Shown: piece after piece, positions 1 to 8,460 of the stretch
Layout of the letters: every line of letters begins with the position of its first letter
Numbering within the stretch: position 1 is the first letter of the stretch
Assembly (NCBI GenBank): GCA_964023275.1
Contig: OZ029928.1
Coordinates: 18,603,304-18,667,303 of the forward strand
DNA length: 64,000 nucleotides
From: Norana najaformis
Lineage: Eukaryota > Annelida > Clitellata > Crassiclitellata > Hormogastridae
Reading direction: 5' to 3'
The notes under the pieces: model-generated
Told to the model about the DNA's origin: nothing
The model's database searches: none
The model's input: only the letters and a program-made list of their open reading frames with translations
Position numbers and translations under genes: made by a program

Positions 1-47
1 GTGAACTACACATACCACTTTTGCAGCGGTTCTGACGCAGACGGAGG

Positions 48-190
48 TTGTAATTGTAATTGTAACTGTAATCGTAATGTAAGATTTATAAAGCGCCTCT
101 TAGAGAATAAACTCAACAGAGGCGCTCCCGACCCGAACAAGTAAAATCACTGTTAAACAGTACAATCTTCAGGCGCCTGCGGAACACTTA
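48..190 (-). mobile_element. LINE 3' end, subfamily A (ATTACA tail)
   Basis: Read on the minus strand, this matches the end of the LINE fragment at 3,340-3,615. It has the same CAGGCGCCTGAAG block, the same GGTCGGGAGCGCCTCT block and the same terminal GGCGCTTTATAAAT followed by an ATTACA/ATTACG tail. It is a strongly 5'-truncated CR1/L2-like copy holding only 3' UTR and the last coding bases. Confidence 0.75.
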
Positions 191-701
191 GTGAGGAAGA
201 GAGAGGTGCTAACAATCACTTCGTAACCAGTAATGTTACGTTCTTATATCACTTTACATTACAATTTACATTACGTAAAGTATCCCATATATCTCGCAAG
301 TGAGACGTAGGAGAGGCGCTCATTTCCTTTTCTTTAGGCCCTTGAGCCGGCAGTGGACGAGTCCCAAGATCCTGGACACGGGGCCAGTGCATCGCAGGAC
401 TTGCCGTTTACTTCCCAGCTTACGCTGGTACCAAATTCTACTGCTTGGTGACAGAGGCACGGTGTGCGCAAAGAACTTGCCCAGGGTCATTACATGGAGT
501 CGAAGCCGCAACCCCATGATCATCGACCAAACGCGTTACCGACAGATCACCGTGTCGCACGCATTCTTACCTTCTTTACCTTCGCTTTATATTACCTTCC
601 TCACTTTTATCTTCCTTATCTCATCAATTACGTTGCCTTTGTTTCGTCGACGAGGTTGTTGTCCTTGGTCTTGTGTTTGGTTTCTAGAGGCATCGGAGGA
701 C
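191..701. other. Region with no recognised gene
   Basis: No domain, SINE or LINE signature was recognised here. Open frames overlap in several phases with no coding-like composition. It may include 5' UTR or promoter of the possible exon that starts at 702, but no TATA box or initiator is clear. Confidence 0.4.
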
Positions 702-855
702 ATGGCCTTGACGGTAAAACACCGACTGGTCAATAGGCGACCTCTCGAAGCAGCCAGGCCGACGAGCAGGAGTGACCGCAGAAGGACCGCCGTCTTACTC
801 TGGGTCCTCGCTGTCTCCATCATATCAGGAATCAGAGCGGACTTCGTCGGTCAAG
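702..855 (+). CDS. Possible first coding exon with signal peptide
   Basis: An ATG in good context (G at -3, G at +4) opens 51 codons. An Arg-rich stretch is followed by a hydrophobic core (AVLLWVLAVSIISGIRA) that reads as a signal peptide or signal anchor with a plausible cleavage site after IRA. A possible donor CAAG|GTCAAA ends the exon at 855. This is the only secretory leader seen upstream of the iGluR-like exons at 5,522 and 6,636 on the same strand, so it could be their exon 1. A further exon for the start of S1 would then lie between them and was not found. No homology was recognised; this is a guess from leader, strand and order. Confidence 0.3.
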
Positions 856-945
856 GTCAAACACAGTTCTTCTATCTGATCTCATCTTTTTCAAGTTGAT
901 CTAATCATACCTCGAATTTCTTTCTCAGCATAAGCTATCTAACCA

Positions 946-1007
<62 letters not shown>

Positions 1008-1140
1008 CATCATCATCATCATTGTCATCATCATCATCATCATCATCATTATTTATAGTAATAGTAGTAGTGGTGGTGGTAGAGGTGGTCGTGGTAGTAG
1101 TAGCAGTGGTAGTAGTGGTAGTAGTAGTAGTAGTAGTAAT
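946..1140. repeat. (ATT)n / (ATC)n / (GGT,AGT)n trinucleotide tract
   Basis: About 55 bp of pure ATT passes into ATC and then into degenerate AGT/GGT. All units are 3 bp, so a long spurious poly-Asn/Asp/Thr frame crosses the minus strand. Confidence 0.95.
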
Positions 1141-1144
1141 AGTA

Positions 1145-1402
1145 GTTATGTAATTGCTCACGGTTTTATATAGCGACCGTGTGGCCTCGACCCTGCTCAT
1201 TTTGCAATTAATTTATCGGGTGAGATCCTTCACCACCGCAGCCCGTTTGAATGGGCGCCACGCCATTTAAGGTCCCTGTGTACGAACTGTATTAGCCCGA
1301 GATTTAAATCTCTTGAATATAGTAACGATCGGTATACGAACCGGCATCCTCGTGCACAAAGTCGCCTTGACGTACGATTTAACCAATGTAGCTAACCAGG
1401 CC
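1145..1402 (-). mobile_element. SINE-2 copy (tRNA-like head, CGCTATATAAA end)
   Basis: Minus-strand order: GGCCTGGTTAGCTACATTGG head, a B-box-like GGTTCG, a conserved middle (GTGGTGAAGGATCTCACCC), then the end GGTCGCTATATAAAA. Related copies lie at 39,655-39,855 (-), 33,700-33,830 (-), 20,205-20,325 (+) and 51,858-51,960 (+). This and the 39.7-kb copy are the most complete. Confidence 0.7.
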
Positions 1403-1592
1403 AACTGAGATACCATGGCGACGATTGTGACGTCAATGTGTGCCTTGATGTACGCTTTAACCAATGTAGCTAACCAGGCCAGCTGAGATACCATGGCGAC
1501 GATTGTGACGTCAATGTGTGTCAGGTCAAGTGAGGCGCCTTGACCTACGCTTTAACCAATGTAGCTAACCGGGCTAGTGAGCTGGAAATACG
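1361..1592. repeat. Tandem repeat of about 80-93 bp derived from the SINE-2 head
   Basis: Three copies of a unit containing CTTGACGTACGMTTTAACC and ACCAATGTAGCTAACC follow each other, starting near 1,363, 1,442 and 1,535. The first two also share GAGATACCATGGCGACGATT and GTGACGTCAATGTG. The repeat grew from the 5' (tRNA-like) end of the neighbouring SINE. Confidence 0.8.
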
Positions 1593-1649
1593 TTTGGCTG
1601 AACTGTTAAAGCCGTGAAATTCGACAAATTTCTGAATATATCTACTAGG

Positions 1650-1863
1650 GTATGACGATGATGAGTTATCTGCCCGAAGGCAGGTCCATTGGCTTCATGC
1701 CACCTGGGGATGAGATAAGTGAGGTGGTTTCCCGTTGCCTTCCTCGCAGACAATTGTGGGTGAGCAACTTGTCCCAGGTCGCTACTCAGTGGCTTGAGGC
1801 AGATTCGAACCTGCGACCCTCCGGTTACAAGGCTAAGAACATACCACTACACCACCACGTCCC
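1650..1863 (-). mobile_element. SINE-3 copy (tRNA-like, ATC-tailed family)
   Basis: On the minus strand it has an A box like TGGTGTAGTGG, a B box GGTTCGAATC, a conserved body, and an end CTGCCTTCGGGCAGATAACTC followed by a short ATC run. It matches the copy at 50,531-50,732, whose tail has grown to about 630 bp. Confidence 0.8.
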
Positions 1864-2475
1864 ACCTACTAGGATATATGCATCTTATATCCGGCCTATA
1901 TACAACATCCATATATTTATTTATGTCAGTATTCGGTGTATATGTAAGCCTACTATCCATTTTGTTGTATCGCTATTTAAGCCACCTTAAATCTTCCAAT
2001 TATCGCCCAATCGCTTTCTCTCATCCTGATTACAAATTGCAAACACAAATCATGATGGTTTGGGATCGTGTTGTTCCGTTTAATTAGCCTGTTCAGCGGA
2101 CCGTGACGGGAAACGGGTACCCTGTGTGGAATGGCGGGGCTTAGGCGAGATATTACAGGAATCACTGACGCCTCTTAAGCTGGTTTGTGACGATTTAAAG
2201 ATGGCGGCAGTGCTAAAGATGGCGGCGTCCTTGGTAACGCGAAAGTGTCGGCTTAGTCCATGTCTTAAGCCTCGCGTTAATAGGAGGCTTGTGTAGGCAG
2301 CTTGCCGTTTCGAAATGGTTGCGATGATTGGACCCCGTGTGAAAAGCACATTTAGGAACGTTCATTGGGGATTTTCATCTTCGTCGGCGCAATAATCGTC
2401 ATATCCATCTTCTGCTTCTTCTTTCTTGATGGTCGTCATCTTTTTCGTCATCTTTTTCGCCATTATCTTTACCAC
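1864..2475. other. No recognised gene
   Basis: AT-rich DNA and a short block of ATGGCGGC repeats near 2,200-2,230. No exon, SINE or LINE was recognised. Confidence 0.4.
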
Positions 2476-2835
2476 AACGTCCTGCTTATTCTTCTTGTTC
2501 TTGTTCTGCTTGTTCTTGTTCTGCTTGTTCTTGTTCTACTTGTTCTTCTTCTCGTTCTTCATCGTGCTCTTCTTATTCTTGTTCTTTTTCTTGTTCTTGT
2601 TCGTGTTCTTCTTGTTCTTTTTCATCAGTTCTTGTTCTTATTATTCTTGTTCTTCTCGTTCTTTCTGTTGTTGTTCTTTTTCATGGAGTTCTTGTTCTTG
2701 TTCTTACTCTTCTCCTCCTCCTTTCTCCTCCTCGTCCTCTTCCACTTCCTCTCCTCCTCTTCCTCCTCTTCCTCTTCCTCTTCTGCCTCTTCTTCCTCTT
2801 CTTCTGTTACTTCTTCGCTGTCGGCGTCATCTTTT
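2476..2835. repeat. Polypyrimidine (CTT/TTC)n tract
   Basis: About 350 bp of almost pure pyrimidine, moving from TTGTTC-type units to TCC/TTCC units. It carries overlapping poly-Leu/Phe/Ser frames with no coding meaning. Confidence 0.95.
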
Positions 2836-3179
2836 CATCATCGTCACCATCATCATCATCACATTCCCCATGTAAACCTATCCAGTCAGCGCTTTATTGC
2901 ATTGATAGGCTCTATCGAATACTAACCGAGGTTTTTTACATCAACTACCCAGTAGCTTTATTGATTATAAAATTGATAATACAAACATACACGAATTAAA
3001 TTTTGATTCTTAAATTGTAATCGTGTTTCTTTTAGACCTCGTAGAATTTCCGAAAGACATGCCACTTCGAATAACAACAATTCAGGTTTGTGTTACGGTT
3101 GACTGTACCGCCGTTTATTACAATGTAATGTAAATTGCCGAGATTTCTCAGCGCCACACAAAAGCCTCGTTAGGGAATT

Positions 3180-3338
3180 TACTGTCTGCCTGACTCATGG
3201 ATTTTGACCTGGAACCGAACCCTTTTGCCTTTCGATTTTGTTTTGACTGAGCGCCTGTGAATTAGCTGGTTCCCGCGACTTAGCTTTCGCTACACTCTGT
3301 GGAAATCTCGAGATTACGATTACGATTACGATTACATT
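3180..3338 (+). mobile_element. LINE 3' end, subfamily S (ATTACG tail)
   Basis: Contains TTGACCTGGAACCGAACCC, CGATTTTGTTTTGACTGAGC, CCCGCGACTTAGCTTTCG and the end TCTCGAGATTACGATTACG. This is the most abundant mobile 3' end in the window. Longer copies, for example 45,274-45,690, show that it is the tail of a LINE whose protein ends in a WN...LKT.LF motif. Confidence 0.8.
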
Positions 3339-3615
3339 TAAATCAGCCGACCTATCTCTGTTTCATGCTTAACAGCCATATGCGCGCTGCTGCAGCTCAG
3401 TCTAGAAGCTTTGCCTATGTTGGACCTAATAACTGGAATCGCTTTTCCCGAGAGCTGCGGCTTGAGTTCCTCAGTTTGTCCCTTCCGCGGTTTCGCAGGC
3501 GCCTGAAGTCTGTATTATTTGACAGTGGTCTCACTGGTTCGGGTCGGGAGCGCCTCTGGTGAGTCTATTCTTGAAGTGGCGCTTTATAAATGTCAGATTA
3601 CAATTACAATACAGA
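3339..3615 (+). pseudogene. LINE ORF2 C-terminus and 3' end, subfamily A
   Basis: A short frame ending at 3,562 carries SFAYVGPNNWNRFSREL and FRRRLKSVLFD, the usual end of CR1/L2-like reverse-transcriptase proteins. A short UTR and the terminal GGCGCTTTATAAATGTCAG plus an ATTACA run follow. It is truncated at the 5' end, with no reverse-transcriptase core. Confidence 0.75.
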
Positions 3616-3654
3616 AAAATATTGCACTCGATCAATGGACCCTCCTCTGACTCT

Positions 3655-3930
3655 TGTTATCTCTCGTACCAGAACAGGCGTTGGGTTCTCGAGCGTTCTC
3701 GGTTGCTGGTCCACGGATATGGAATTCGCTGCCAAGTTCTGTTCGTTCTGTCAATTCTGCGATGTCATTCAGGTCTAAACTTAAGACTCATCTGTTTCAA
3801 CTTACTCACCCACCGTAGCCTAACTTCTGGTTTCTCTGACCCATCGGAGTTCGACCTGACTTCTCCAATGGATCATGATTTTGATTACGATTTCACTTGA
3901 ATCGACCATCGTTTGATGCCTTGTGCTGTA
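3655..3930 (+). pseudogene. LINE ORF2 C-terminus and 3' end, subfamily B
   Basis: Translation from about 3,690 gives RAFSVAGPRIWNSLPSSVRS and MSFRSKLKTHLFQLTHPP, then a stop. This is the canonical C-terminal tail of CR1/L2-like LINEs. The 3' UTR matches the minus copy at 27,785-27,960 and the end of the longer element at 26,176-27,345. Confidence 0.8.
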
Positions 3931-4240
3931 TAATAATCGTAGTCGTAAACTCGAGATTTCTACAGCGCCCAACGAAAGTTAAGTCGCGGGAACCAGCTTA
4001 TTCACAGGCGCTCAGTCAAAACAAGATCGATAGTCAAAAGGGTTTGGTTCCAGGTCAAGATCCACGAGTCAGACAGTCAGACAGTTGGACGGCCACGGTG
4101 GATGATGTTTGAAATTGAAGCGAGAAGAGAGATAAGGGGAAGAGGAAGAATCAGGATAAGATTTTTGGAAAAGAAGTGTTTTCAGTCTTGAGTGAAAGAC
4201 CTGCGCAGAAACTGAAAGAGGTGAAGTGTTGGTGAGTTTG
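3931..4240 (-). mobile_element. LINE 3' end, subfamily S
   Basis: Head-to-head with the preceding LINE B fragment. Read on the minus strand it runs from a decayed coding end (AGTCTTTCACTCAAGACTG) to TACAGCGCCC and the ATTACG tail at about 3,931. It is related to 45,274-45,690 and 51,567-51,840. Confidence 0.75.
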
Positions 4241-4805
4241 TCAATCTAATAATTAGATTAGATTATAAGCAATTCATTGTAATTCTCCGCCATATAGGCC
4301 TACCAGAAGCCCTTGCGGTTATACCATGCTGCATCACGCGCCCTCATTACGTAATCTCTGAAATTTTTCGAGGTGGTCAATCTTGTTCCTTTTTGTAATC
4401 TTTGGGTGACGCGTGATGTTTAAAATTAACCTTCGACCTGCTTTTATAACGTCGACTCTGATTGGCTGAAATCTATATCAGGGGTCATCCATTAACGGTC
4501 GGTTTAAATTTGATACTTTGCTCAAATTTTTTATCCGAGATAAATTTTTCAATGAGATACGATCAGCGATCATACGATGGTGCAATCGGTCCTTAGAGAT
4601 TTATTCCACGACTCGCTTTTGTTCTCTCTTCACAAGGTGGAGAGAAATTTTCGTGAGAAAAATCTAAGAATATCGGCCGATTATGCAGACAAGCAGACAG
4701 ACAGGAAGGCAGGAAGGCATGCGGGCTGGGGTAATGAAGCAGAACAACAGAAAAATTTATAAATGACCCAGAGAAAGATTTAAATAAAAAATGAAAAGAT
4801 AATCA
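4241..4805. other. No recognised gene
   Basis: AT-rich sequence with no splice-bounded coding segment or known repeat recognised. Confidence 0.4.
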
Positions 4806-5265
4806 GACATACAAACAGGCGCAGGCATTCAGGGAGGCAGGCAGTCAGGCAGGCAGGCAGACATACAGGCAGACATACAGGCAGGCAGAGATGCAGTCAG
4901 ACAGATAGGCAGACAGAGACAGACAGACAGACATGCAGACAGACAAGCAGACAGACATGTAGACAGGCAGGCTGATAGACAGACATGCAGACAGACAGAG
5001 GTGCAGTCAGACAGACAGGCAGTCAGACAGACAGACAGACATGCAGACAGACAGGCAGACAAACATGTAGACAGGCAGGCTGATAGACAGACAGACATGC
5101 AGACAGACAGACAGACAGAGGTGCAGTCAGACAGACAGACAGAGGTGCAGTCAGACAGACAGACATACAGACAGGCAGTCAGACAGACAAACAGGCAGAC
5201 CGACAGACACGCAGACAGTCAGACAGACATGCAGACAGACAGACAGGCAAGCAGGCGGATGAAAG
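4806..5265. repeat. (CAGA)n / (GCAG)n tetranucleotide array
   Basis: A degenerate tetranucleotide array of about 460 bp with larger internal duplications: GGCAGGCTGATAGACAGAC occurs twice about 108 bp apart, and GAGGTGCAGTCAGACAGAC occurs several times. It lies just upstream of the iGluR-like S1 exon. Confidence 0.95.
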
Positions 5266-5521
5266 CATGGAAGTAGATAAACGGGAAAAATTGATAAACG
5301 GGCGAGAGAAACAAATAGACACAAAGAGATGAAAACAAAAGAGGGTATTTACAGAGACCGATGTAGCAAAAGGCATCCCATCCAAAACAAAAACAAGTAA
5401 GAAAGTAAATAAACGAAGGATTTCTGCCGTTGTGACAGTATCTCTCGGAAGAGCTACGGTTGATTGGCCTTGACAAGATACGCTTGACTGAGTTGATTGT
5501 CAGATGTTATCTGCTTGCCAG

Positions 5522-5770
5522 ATCGAGCCGTATGTGATCTCCCATCGGTCAAAGGGGAACTCGACTGCCAGTCCAGACGGTACTGGTGGTAGTGGTGGTG
5601 GTAGTGGTGGTCTGAGGTCGACTTCGTCTTATTTCGGATATATTCCGGATCTGCTGAAGGAACTGGCGGCCATCTTGGACTTCCGCTATGTTCTGTATTT
5701 GGTGGATGGCTACGGGTTTCGACAGGCGACATCCAGATGGGACGGAATGATCGGGGAACTGCTGAATCAG
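5522..5770 (+). CDS. iGluR-like exon: S1 half of ligand-binding domain
   Basis: 83 codons in phase 0, after acceptor CTTGCCAG|ATCGAG. It opens with IEPYV (the family's EPPYV/ESPYV), then an N-glycosylation sequon (NST), a Gly/Ser loop made by an in-frame GGT microsatellite, and GYIPDLLKELAAILDFRY, DGYGFRQ and WDGMIGELLNQ. These match iGluR S1 (YCVDLLKELA, WNGMVGEL). The Glu and Tyr of EPY and the Tyr of DGYG correspond to known ligand-contact positions in AMPA receptors. The donor is CAG|GCGAGG, a GC donor. It is chosen because it gives exact family spacing into the next exon (GELLNQ|NADVAAGPLY, against GELxxxxADIAIAPLT). The S1 start and any N-terminal domain must lie upstream. Confidence 0.85.
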
Positions 5771-6635
5771 GCGAGGATCAATGGACGGATGGATGGATGT
5801 ATGGGTGAATGGACGGATGGATGCATGGATGGATACATAGATTGTTGAATGAATTGAAGGAGGATGGATGGATTGATGAATGGGTGGGTGGCTAGAAGAT
5901 TGATGGATGCGTGGATGGATGTATGGATGGATGGATGGACTTATGGATGGGTGGTGGACAATGGATGGATGGATGACAGATGGATGACAGGTGAGTGAAA
6001 GAATGGATGGATGGATAAATGGATGCCTTGATGGAAGGATGGCTGTAGTGGGTGGATGAACAAATGAGTGAATGGCTTGATGAATAAGGCGATCAATGAA
6101 TGATTCAATGAAACACCTAGCTAATCAATCAATCAATGAATCAACCAATCTACCAACTGGTCAATGTTTTATTCATTTCAACCAATGGATCAATCAATCG
6201 GTCAATCAGTCAATCAATCAATCAAGCAATAAAACATTCAATCATTCATTTAATGTATTCCTTCCTTCCTTCTTTCCTTCCATCTTTCCTTCCTTCCTTC
6301 CTTCTTTCCTTCCATCTTTCCTTCCTTCCTTCCTTCCTTCCTTCGTTCATTCAATGCATTCAATGCATTCGATTCAATTCGATCGTTCATTCATTCATTC
6401 GTGCATTCATTCATTCATTTCATTCATTCATTCGTGCATTCATTCACTCATTCGTGCATTCATTCACTCATTCGTGCATTCATTCATTCGTGCATTCATT
6501 CGTGCATTCATTCGTGCATTCATTCTTGCATTCATTCATTCATTCATTCAATGCATCTGCAATTCAACCCTCCAACAAATCACCACCCAACGAGCAACCC
6601 CACCAATCAAAAAACCCCTTGTTGTTCGCCATTAG
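5771..6635 (+). repeat. Intron of the iGluR-like gene, built from tetranucleotide repeats
   Basis: A GC-AG intron of 865 bp. It is a succession of GGAT/GGAC (5,780-6,020), CAAT/TCAA (6,080-6,245), CTTC/CTTT (6,255-6,345) and ATTC/GTGCATTC (6,350-6,560) repeats. A short pyrimidine-rich acceptor CGCCATTAG ends it. Almost none of the intron is unique sequence. Confidence 0.8.
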
Positions 6636-7301
6636 AACGCAGACGTGGCGGCGGGGCCTCTCTACTTGACGGAGCGCCGCAACGAAGTGGTCGACTTCAC
6701 GATACCCTTTCTCAGCGTCCACGCCACCCTGCTACTGCGTAAGACACCCCCCGGGGCAGCGGTCCGCATCCGTACCCTCACGGACCTCATCAACCAGTCG
6801 GAAATCCGCTACGGGACCCTCGACCGGGGCATCATCCTACGTGCCTTCAAACGTACCAACGACACCGTACTGCGCATGCTCTGGCGTACCATACAAAGGT
6901 CGACAGATCACGGGGTCATGACCTCGTCAAACGAGGAAGGCATTGCGCGAGTACGGAGCGAGAAGTACGGGTTCATTCTGCCGGATACGATCGGGGATTA
7001 CATCGCAGTCCAACCGCCTTGTGACCTCGTCACCGTTGGGCGGTTTCTGATGAAGCGGGGATACGGGCTCGCCCTCCAGAAACAGTCGCCCTACCTGGGC
7101 GCCTTCAACAGGGCCCTTAGGGCCATGAGGAAGTCGGGCAAGCTGGACGAGCTGAGGGCCCGCTGGTGGGCGGAGAGCGAGGAGTGTCGAGGTACCCAGA
7201 GCAGTCAGAGGTACGGGGGATCGAGTGGCGCGGCGACGAAGCTAGGAGTGGTCAGTCTGTGGTCAGTATTGGCCGGTGTCTTTGTAGCCCCTGGACATTG
7301 A
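6636..7301 (+). CDS. iGluR-like terminal exon: end of S1 fused directly to S2, no channel
   Basis: 221 codons to a TGA at 7,299. It continues S1 (NADVAAGPLYLTERRNEVVDF, PFLSVHATLLLRK). After a linker of a few residues (TPPGAAV) it enters S2 (RIRTLTDLINQSEIRYGTLD, EEGIARVRSEKYGFI, CDLVTVG, GYGLALQKQSPY, LDELRARWW, EEC). In known iGluRs about 120-130 residues (M1, pore loop, M2, M3) separate these blocks; here they are absent within one uninterrupted exon. The arginine that binds the ligand alpha-carboxylate is kept (TERRNEV aligns with TLVREEV), as are both cysteines of the S2 disulfide. The Ser-Thr pair of GSTKE is Ile-Ile, and the Glu of LLEST is Pro. The C-terminus (GGSSGAATK, then a hydrophobic run ending FVAPGH) resembles a GPI signal or a cut-short M4. 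A downstream exon via donors near 7,210 or 7,262 is not excluded. Confidence 0.8.
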   Translation, partial: NADVAAGPLYLTERRNEVVDFTIPFLSVHATLLLRKTPPGAAVRIRTLTDLINQSEIRYGTLDRGIILRAFKRTNDTVLRMLWRTIQRSTDHGVMTSSNEEGIARVRSEKYGFILPDTIGDYIAVQPPCDLVTVGRFLMKRGYGLALQKQSPYLGAFNRALRAMRKSGKLDELRARWWAESEECRGTQSSQRYGGSSGAATKLGVVSLWSVLAGVFVAPGH

Positions 7302-7317
7302 CTTTTTCCTGACTCAG

Positions 7318-7596
7318 TATCTGTCTGTCTGTCTGCCTGTCTGTCTGCATGTATGCATGTATGTATGTATGTATATAAGTATTTATTTATACATGTATAT
7401 ATATGTATATCTGCATGTCTGTCTGTCTGTCTGTGTGTCTGTGTGTCTGTCTGCCTGCATGTCTGCCTGCTTGTCTGTCTGTATGTATGTGTGTATTTAT
7501 TTATTTATACTTGTACATATTTGTATATGTGCATGTCTGTCTGTCTGTCTGTATGTCTATCTGTCTGTCTGTCTGTCTGCATGCATGTATGTATCA
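7318..7596. repeat. Block A: GTCT/GTAT array
   Basis: A TGTC/TGTA tetranucleotide array with landmarks (ATATAAGTATTTATTTATAC, TACTTGTACATATTTGTATA). These recur in the same order at 11,690-11,930 (block A'), so the two arrays share ancestry and are not independent expansions. Confidence 0.9.
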
Positions 7597-8460
7597 TGAG
7601 TTTTTGGGTTCTACCACCAACTGTGGTAGCGTTGAGATTCTGTTTCGCATTGTACCTTTACATCGTTTATTAGAGATTCACTTTCAATCAGTGTTCGTAG
7701 TAACGCGAGCGTGATTCTAGTTCAGTTGTGGAGCAAGCGACATAGTCTGCGACGAACTTTAGACTACTCTACCTCTAACGATTACTGTAGCGCCAGAAGA
7801 CGCTAGCCTATCTTCTCTACATTCTGCTACGACCTTTCTGCATGACGTCTGAACTCCGACTGCTTCTCGATGTACTGCTCTCTCTGACGAGACTCACATG
7901 CAGTTCTCCCAGTCTGCACCTTCATCTTGGTCGAACGGCCGAGCAGTCCTCCTTTTCTGGTCTTCTCTGCGGATTGACTGACTGACCCCTGTGTGCAGTC
8001 TGCGAGCTCTTTTCTACCTGAATCTTCTGGACTCTGGGCGCATTCCTTCTGGGCCGGTCAGTACCCAAGACCCGAGCTGACATCAGCTGTCGTGTGCCTT
8101 TTGGTTCTGATTCTCCGAAGTCAATTGTATAGCTGTGGACATCCATCTGGCTATCACGTGGACCTCTCGTGCTTAGCTGCAAAGCCCCCTGATGTACCTG
8201 GAGATTGCTTGCTACCTGTGGATTGCTCAGCATACACCAGCGGAATCCTTTTGACTAAGCTACACTCCTGCATTCCATAGCTCACCTGCATTGCTACCAA
8301 CAATAGCCCTTCCACTCAGTGCACTTGCAGCCTGTCCGTTTCTAAGAATCTGACCGTTGTACTTTGGGGCTACTGGCTAGCTGTCTTGCTGCTCTGAACT
8401 AAGGTCCTAATAAACCATTCGCCTCACTGCCTACGCACTGACCTCCGTATCTTCAACAAC
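7597..8460 (-). mobile_element. Block B: LTR-like dispersed repeat, copy 1
   Basis: Bases 7,743-8,360 are almost identical (three differences seen) to 11,072-11,689. A diverged copy lies in opposite orientation at 36,440-37,240. On the minus strand the copies carry an AATAAA signal towards one end. Copies 1 and 2 also share CTACCACAGTTGGTGG there, next to a stretch a little like an initiator-tRNA primer site. This suggests a solo-LTR-type fossil. The recognised copies hold no coding domain. Confidence 0.5.

Noticed and set aside
300-899. A 199-codon plus-strand frame
   Set aside because: Only its last part, from the ATG at 702, has a leader-like character. The upstream part overlaps other frames and shows no domain.
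3180-3338. Interpretation of the abundant ATTACG-tailed repeat as a SINE
   Set aside because: Longer copies (45,274-45,690; 39,935-40,208; 36,003-36,298) encode the WN...LKT.LF end of a LINE protein, so these are 5'-truncated LINE ends.
4829-5276. Long Cys/Ser or Asp/Arg/Gln open frames across tetranucleotide arrays (also near 7.4, 12, 41.6, 49.5 and 52.2 kb)
   Set aside because: They follow the period of GTCT, GACA, ACAT or GA repeats in several frames on both strands. There is no start context, splice site or non-repetitive content.
5771-5805. A GT donor downstream of the S1 exon (ATGG|GTGAAT)
   Set aside because: It would insert about 11 residues coded by the GGAT array and break the conserved GEL-xxxx-AD spacing that the GC donor preserves.
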